Positions 11,201-64,000 of a stretch of 64,000 nucleotides of DNA are shown here, in pieces. Numbering within the stretch: the stretch's first letter is position 1; the number at the start of each line of letters is the position of its first letter. The stretch lies in contig WPIO01000007.1 in the NCBI GenBank assembly GCA_009760855.2, forward strand, positions 11,407,501 to 11,471,500, read 5' to 3'. A model generated the notes under the pieces. The model saw only the letters and a program-made list of their open reading frames with translations. It ran no database searches and had not been told where the DNA came from. The DNA comes from Cristatella mucedo (taxonomy: Eukaryota; Bryozoa; Phylactolaemata; Cristatellidae). The position numbers and the translations under genes were made by a program.

Positions 11201-12020
11201 TTGACGATCCTTCTGCTTGTATTCACTGACAGCCTGGAAACCTCGTACAGCTTCTGTCATGACCTACACTGGCTTAGCATCCTTCCAGTCACATTTAAAA
11301 ACGAATCCATTAGGCTGAGCTTTCTCTAAGCCGCAGTAAGCGCATTTTTGTTTTTCAAATGTGCTTAGCGTGCCCTCCGGCTTAGGATTCATCCCATGAT
11401 ACCAGGGTCCTACTCGCAAGTAGACTTGGTTATCTTCTGTTGTGCTTTTGCATACTGCTGAAGCAGGATACGTGATTCGCTTTTAGGTCTTTTTGTAAGC
11501 ATGACAACTTGCAAGTTTCTAACCCTTTGTTTTTACTTCTCTTGCAGCGATTCTTAAAGCTTCTAGATAGAGACTTATTTTATTAATACCTTTCGCTTGT
11601 TTAATGGGAATCCCTTATAGCACATGGAGTTTCTAAATTGCGATCACTGTTCCATACTTATATTCATATCTCGATTTATTTTTTAATTCAAGATTAGAAA
11701 GATTATATAAATTGATATTTTAACTTGCCTTTTTTAGAGTGAATCCCTCCTCTCCTACTATGATATTAATTGCCATTTATTAACAAGCGTCCGTGAAATA
11801 TAGTAAAAGTATGTGAGCCTTTTATCGTCAAACTTTGCATCTAAGCTCAGAATTAGCTGTGCTTAAGCTGGACGTTGTAACCGAATCACTGGTTGGTAGC
11901 ATATTAAAATTGATTCAGTACCACAATTTTCTCAGAAACGAGCAAGCTTGGCTTTGCATTCACTCCTAATTAAGTCATATTGTACACGAGCTGCAAACTT
12001 CCTTTTACAAGATGAAAAAT
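11200..12020. other. No recognisable feature
   Basis: AT-rich 3' flank of the Nedd4 gene beyond the candidate polyadenylation signal. Confidence 0.5.
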
Positions 12021-12026
12021 TTTATT
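12021..12026 (-). terminator. Candidate polyadenylation signal of Nedd4
   Basis: AATAAA on the minus strand about 540 nt after the stop, the first such hexamer I noticed downstream. It implies a 3' UTR of about 560 nt. Confidence 0.35.
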
Positions 12027-12566
12027 CCATCGATGCAAATAATGTATTCCGTAAAAGCTCAAATGCTTTCCTACAGCGTTGTCCCATGACTCTCTTGAAC
12101 AGAAGTCTCCTATACATGCCTCTAGCGATCGGGCTCACGGGCTCTCGCGGCCTCAAGCTCAGCGGGAGACTCGAACAACTACACTGACTTGGTTCCCTTC
12201 GGATGACAGAAGACCGACACAATGTTTCCCCTTTCCGCTTCTATCTTCCTTCTTTCGTTGAGCCAGATGCTAGCTTTTATCTATCATGGTCTTCATATTT
12301 GGATTGGATTGAAAGTCCGAGTCAACGAAAGTCCGATTTGAGCGGTAAGAGGCATGAAAATAATGAGCTTCATTGATAATACCATGCACGAAAAAATGCC
12401 GCTTCAGGCTACTTCCTGCAACAGGAACTCCTTCGCATTCATCTCCGCGTCGAGTCGATGAAAGTCGTTCGGTCGACTCGTCAGTCTCTGCTGTCGATAT
12501 AGCAGCAATCTTTTTGCTCGCTACTTTGTTAAAGGGCAGGTTTGTCGGCACTGGTTAGATCATCTT

Positions 12567-61113
<48,547 letters not shown>

Positions 61114-61671
61114 TCATTCAGAAAAGCAATACCTTTTAGTCCTTAAGTCAAATGCTCAGCTCCAGCGACGATACTGGAGGGTGTTAGGCAATATTCTTCA
61201 TCAGCAATCATCCAATCCGATGTCTTCACCGTGAAGAGTAGTCGCTGTACACGATATCACCAATAGTACGTCTTAGCACAAACTTCCCTTGCAGAGACGT
61301 ACGTGGCAAGCTTTCCAAATTTCTGCACAGATGAGATCTTTTGGTCACCTTCTATCGGTATGGCTATTTTGTCTCTTTCCCGTTGCATACCGGCCACTCG
61401 CACCGCCCTACGATTTTATTACCAATTGAGCCGTTTATTTGTTTAGGTAACATGCATGCGCTATGCCAGCACTAGAGAATGCAATACCCAGGGAGCTCTT
61501 TTGAGTATTGCGAGATGACCTGACTTCGGAGTCTATTTTATGCAGTACATTCAGATAATCCTCTATGCCTTGAAGGCCATGATTGATGCAACTTTGCCGA
61601 CGCTAAGCTGTAGGCAACGAGCCGGCCCTAACGCCTACCACTGAATCTCTGAGAAAGCCTAAGCGAGAATG

Positions 61672-61721
61672 AGAGCGAGAGAGAGAGAGAGAGAGCGAGA
61701 ACGAGATCGAGAATGAGAGTG

Positions 61722-61808
<87 letters not shown>

Positions 61809-61828
61809 GAGAGACAGAGAGAGATAGC
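61672..61828. repeat. GA microsatellite upstream of Nedd4 exon 1
   Basis: About 155 bp of (GA)n with a few GAAC/GAGC breaks, 560 bp 5' of the predicted start. ORFs reading Ser-Leu repeats through it are artefacts. Confidence 0.93.
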
Positions 61829-61829
61829 G

Positions 61830-62165
61830 GCTCACGAAGGAGTGCTCCATTGGCTACAGTGCAATAGCACGTAGAGGGTGGAGCTCGAGGCACGAGGAGT
61901 TCGGTTAAATAAACGTCGAGAGGTTCTCTCACTAGTACCTGCTGTGCCGGCCGGAGAACTCGGCGCAGATAGGCCAAAGGAAGCGCGTTTCCACAAGAAT
62001 GTCTTATTTCTCATCACGAGCCCGCCGGTCACGCGCCTTGGCATAAGGGAAAACGTTGAAAGAGTTTGAACGTCTCTCAATTTAAGACCCAGACTGCGCA
62101 TTCAGGTCCTGCAGAGGAAAACTGCATAGCACCCTCTGCAGGTGGAATGGGAGCCGCTAGGGATT
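61830..62165. promoter_or_regulatory. GC-richer segment, possible Nedd4 promoter or 5' UTR
   Basis: A CpG-containing segment directly 5' (on the minus strand) of the GA tract and exon 1. No core-promoter motif identified; position and composition only. Confidence 0.25.
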
Positions 62166-62444
62166 TTCTGCCGCTATATTTAGTAGTCGATTAAATCGAT
62201 CCCTTTCACTTTTAACTTGTATGACCACGCCGCTACAAAACCGACGCTCTATACAAAGTCGGAAGTGATGTAATACAGCGGTCGAGGGCAGTGTTCGGAT
62301 TGTTACAGCGACGTAAGTCCTTCCTAATGCCCTCGTAACCGCTAGAACTGCACCTCAAAAACCAAATATAAACTGCATTATTGCAGCCATAGTTCTCAAG
62401 GGTATTTAAAAAAGTAGCTCCCGGGTTACTCAGCATCAGTAGGT

Positions 62445-63262
62445 GGGCCAGGCTTTACGAAATCTAGGTGTCATGTTCCAAAGTGACCTTTCACTAAACA
62501 ACCACATCTGCACCACAGTCACGTCTGCCTACTTACAGCCAGCTAACATTTCTAAAATTCGGTCTCATTTAGACAGTGATTCCACATCTACATTTATCCA
62601 AGCATTTGTGACATCCTGTCTTGACTTCTGTAACTCACTGCTTGCTGACCTACCGGCCTGTGCACTCGGGCGCTTACAGCTGGTGCAAAATTCTGCAGCT
62701 AGGCTTGTACGTCGCGAGCGTCGCAGTTGCCACATCACACCGCTTCTCGCCGACCTGCACTGGCCCCTAATCAAGCAATGCATTGACTGTAAGGTTTTGT
62801 CAGTCACTTTCGGTCCCTTCATTCTTTGGCTCCAGCCTACATATCAGATCTACTGCCCCACCAGGCTATGCATCGTACCACCCGCTTTTCGGAATCTAAT
62901 TATTTACTTATACCTCGTATGCACTTCAAATACTTTGAAGACCGTGCCTTTAATTCGTATACTCCCAAAGCCTGGCACTCACTTCCGACTTGAATCATGA
63001 CATCTGCTGAGTTGACAACACTTACAAATAAAATAAAAATGTATCTATTTATCACAGCATTTAGTGGGTCCATGTGAGTCGTCCTTTTTGTGCTTATGAA
63101 TGCTGGTTACTCTATGCATGTCATCTCTAACTATGTTAGGCTTGTTGTTTATTGAGCGTTATACCGCTAGCCATTCGATCATGCTTTCTTTACCACAAAT
63201 TTAAAGTGCTAAGAAAGATATTGAGTTCTCTGATAGCGCTATAACAAGTGTGTTATTATTTT
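62445..63262 (+). pseudogene. LINE-A 3' end, well preserved
   Basis: LRNLGVMFQSDLSLNNHICT, ISKIRSHLDSDSTSTFIQAF, VTSCLDFCNSLLADLPACAL, GRLQLVQNSAARLVRRERRS, CHITPLLADLHWPLIKQCID are in frame. One frameshift follows, then FVGPFILWLQPTYQ, 3' UTR and tail hairpin near 63208-63243 with a (TTA)n end. The 185-codon ORF is part of this element, not a host gene. Confidence 0.9.
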
Positions 63263-63302
63263 ATCATCATCAGCAGCAGCAGCAACATCATCATCATCAT
63301 CC
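63263..63302. repeat. ATC/AGC microsatellite
   Basis: tcatcatcagcagcagcagc then (aacatc)(atc)n, at the 3' end of the LINE-A copy. Confidence 0.85.
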
Positions 63303-63724
63303 TCATTCTCTTGGCTGAGTGACTTGTTTGATTAATAGTCGGTGTTATTTGGTAGCGGATGCTTCTGCTGACTGATTCTGATGTAGTCAAGTAGTTTGCA
63401 GGCGATTTCCATGCTAATTTGTGCGTGAGCATTCACGCGCGGTGGCTGCCTTAAGAGAGCCAAAACCCACACGCTGCTGCTCGGACTGGTCATAGCAATG
63501 TGCTCTGCTGTTGACTAAAGCAATCTTTGCATTAACGATTGCTCGGGTGATATCCAAACGGGAACCGTCAAGCAGCTACTTGCAACTATCGAGCGATGAG
63601 TGAATTGACATACCTCACCGTAAAAGGTTTAGCAGATCACAATGCTCGCGATTTCTGATACCATTTTCTGTAGCCTCATACAATCAGTTAGGCTCAGAAA
63701 CCTTCGTCTCAAAACTCCGACAAA

Positions 63725-64000
63725 GATAATAAAAATAAGAAATTTGCATAGTACCCCTAGAGAGAACTAAATATCTCCCACGGTATTTCATGCGTGCTGT
63801 AAGTAAAGCATATCAGTATGATTAGTAATACGCACAATGCACATGTGTTATCACGATTAATCAAACAGAGGGCGGTTCATGAGCACGGATCAAAATCCAT
63901 GGAGATCTAATGCTTTCTTAGTTTTATTTTAACAGCTTTAAGTCAGGGGATATGGAAATGTCAGTTTGGAGTAAGATCCAGGCTTTGGGAGCACACGAAG
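63725..64000 (-). mobile_element. LINE-A 3' end running out of the window
   Basis: Tail ctagagagaactaaatatct at about 63760, 3' UTR, and at the very end the coding phrase ccaggctttgggagcacacg (reverse of CAPKAW). Confidence 0.78.

Noticed and set aside
62443-63000. 185-codon ORF as a host gene
   Set aside because: Its sequence is the LINE-A reverse transcriptase C-terminal region and it runs into a LINE tail.

Overview
The window is metazoan nuclear DNA. It has spliced genes with GT-AG introns, very low coding density, non-LTR retrotransposon debris on both strands, tRNA-derived SINEs and long microsatellites. The lineage cannot be fixed from sequence alone. The invertebrate-type LINE/SINE mix and a rather diverged Nedd4 protein suggest an invertebrate (inference, low confidence).

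One host gene dominates. On the minus strand, from the ATG at 61113 to the stop at 12567 (about 48.5 kb), I could assemble 23 exons whose splice phases all agree. They encode one C2-WW-HECT E3 ubiquitin ligase of the Nedd4 family, about 1,057 residues long: C2 domain, WW1, a glutamine-rich linker, WW2, WW3 and a HECT domain with catalytic Cys1024. Exons 5-12 form a compact cluster (50.2-55.9 kb). The HECT exons are scattered over 12.5-36.3 kb among mobile elements. A GC-rich stretch and a GA microsatellite lie 5' of exon 1.

Layout: 1-1.7 kb is a GC-rich island with a TATA-like site and short tandem repeats, possibly a neighbour's promoter. 2-5.6 kb holds LINE debris and a TA microsatellite. 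5.77-7.54 kb is a decayed, same-orientation copy of 58.42-60.24 kb that carries broken copies of C2 exons 2 and 3. 7.5-11.2 kb is LINE debris. 12.6-61.1 kb is the Nedd4 gene; its introns hold LINE-A, LINE-B and LINE-C fragments (my labels), two SINE types, a 2.1-kb element with about 520-bp inverted arms (29.7-31.8 kb), a 292-bp-arm LINE-B inverted duplication (41.1-42.2 kb), a decayed transposon-type gene (43.1-44.4 kb), and a plus-strand candidate exon resembling the cyclin-binding part of E2F1-3 (27.74 kb). 62.4-64 kb is again LINE-A.

The main result is the reconstructed gene architecture and the repeats around it: partial C2 duplication, SINE and LINE sharing a 3' hairpin tail, a SINE with a 24-nt palindrome, and the two inverted structures. 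I saw no prokaryotic operon, prophage or CRISPR.
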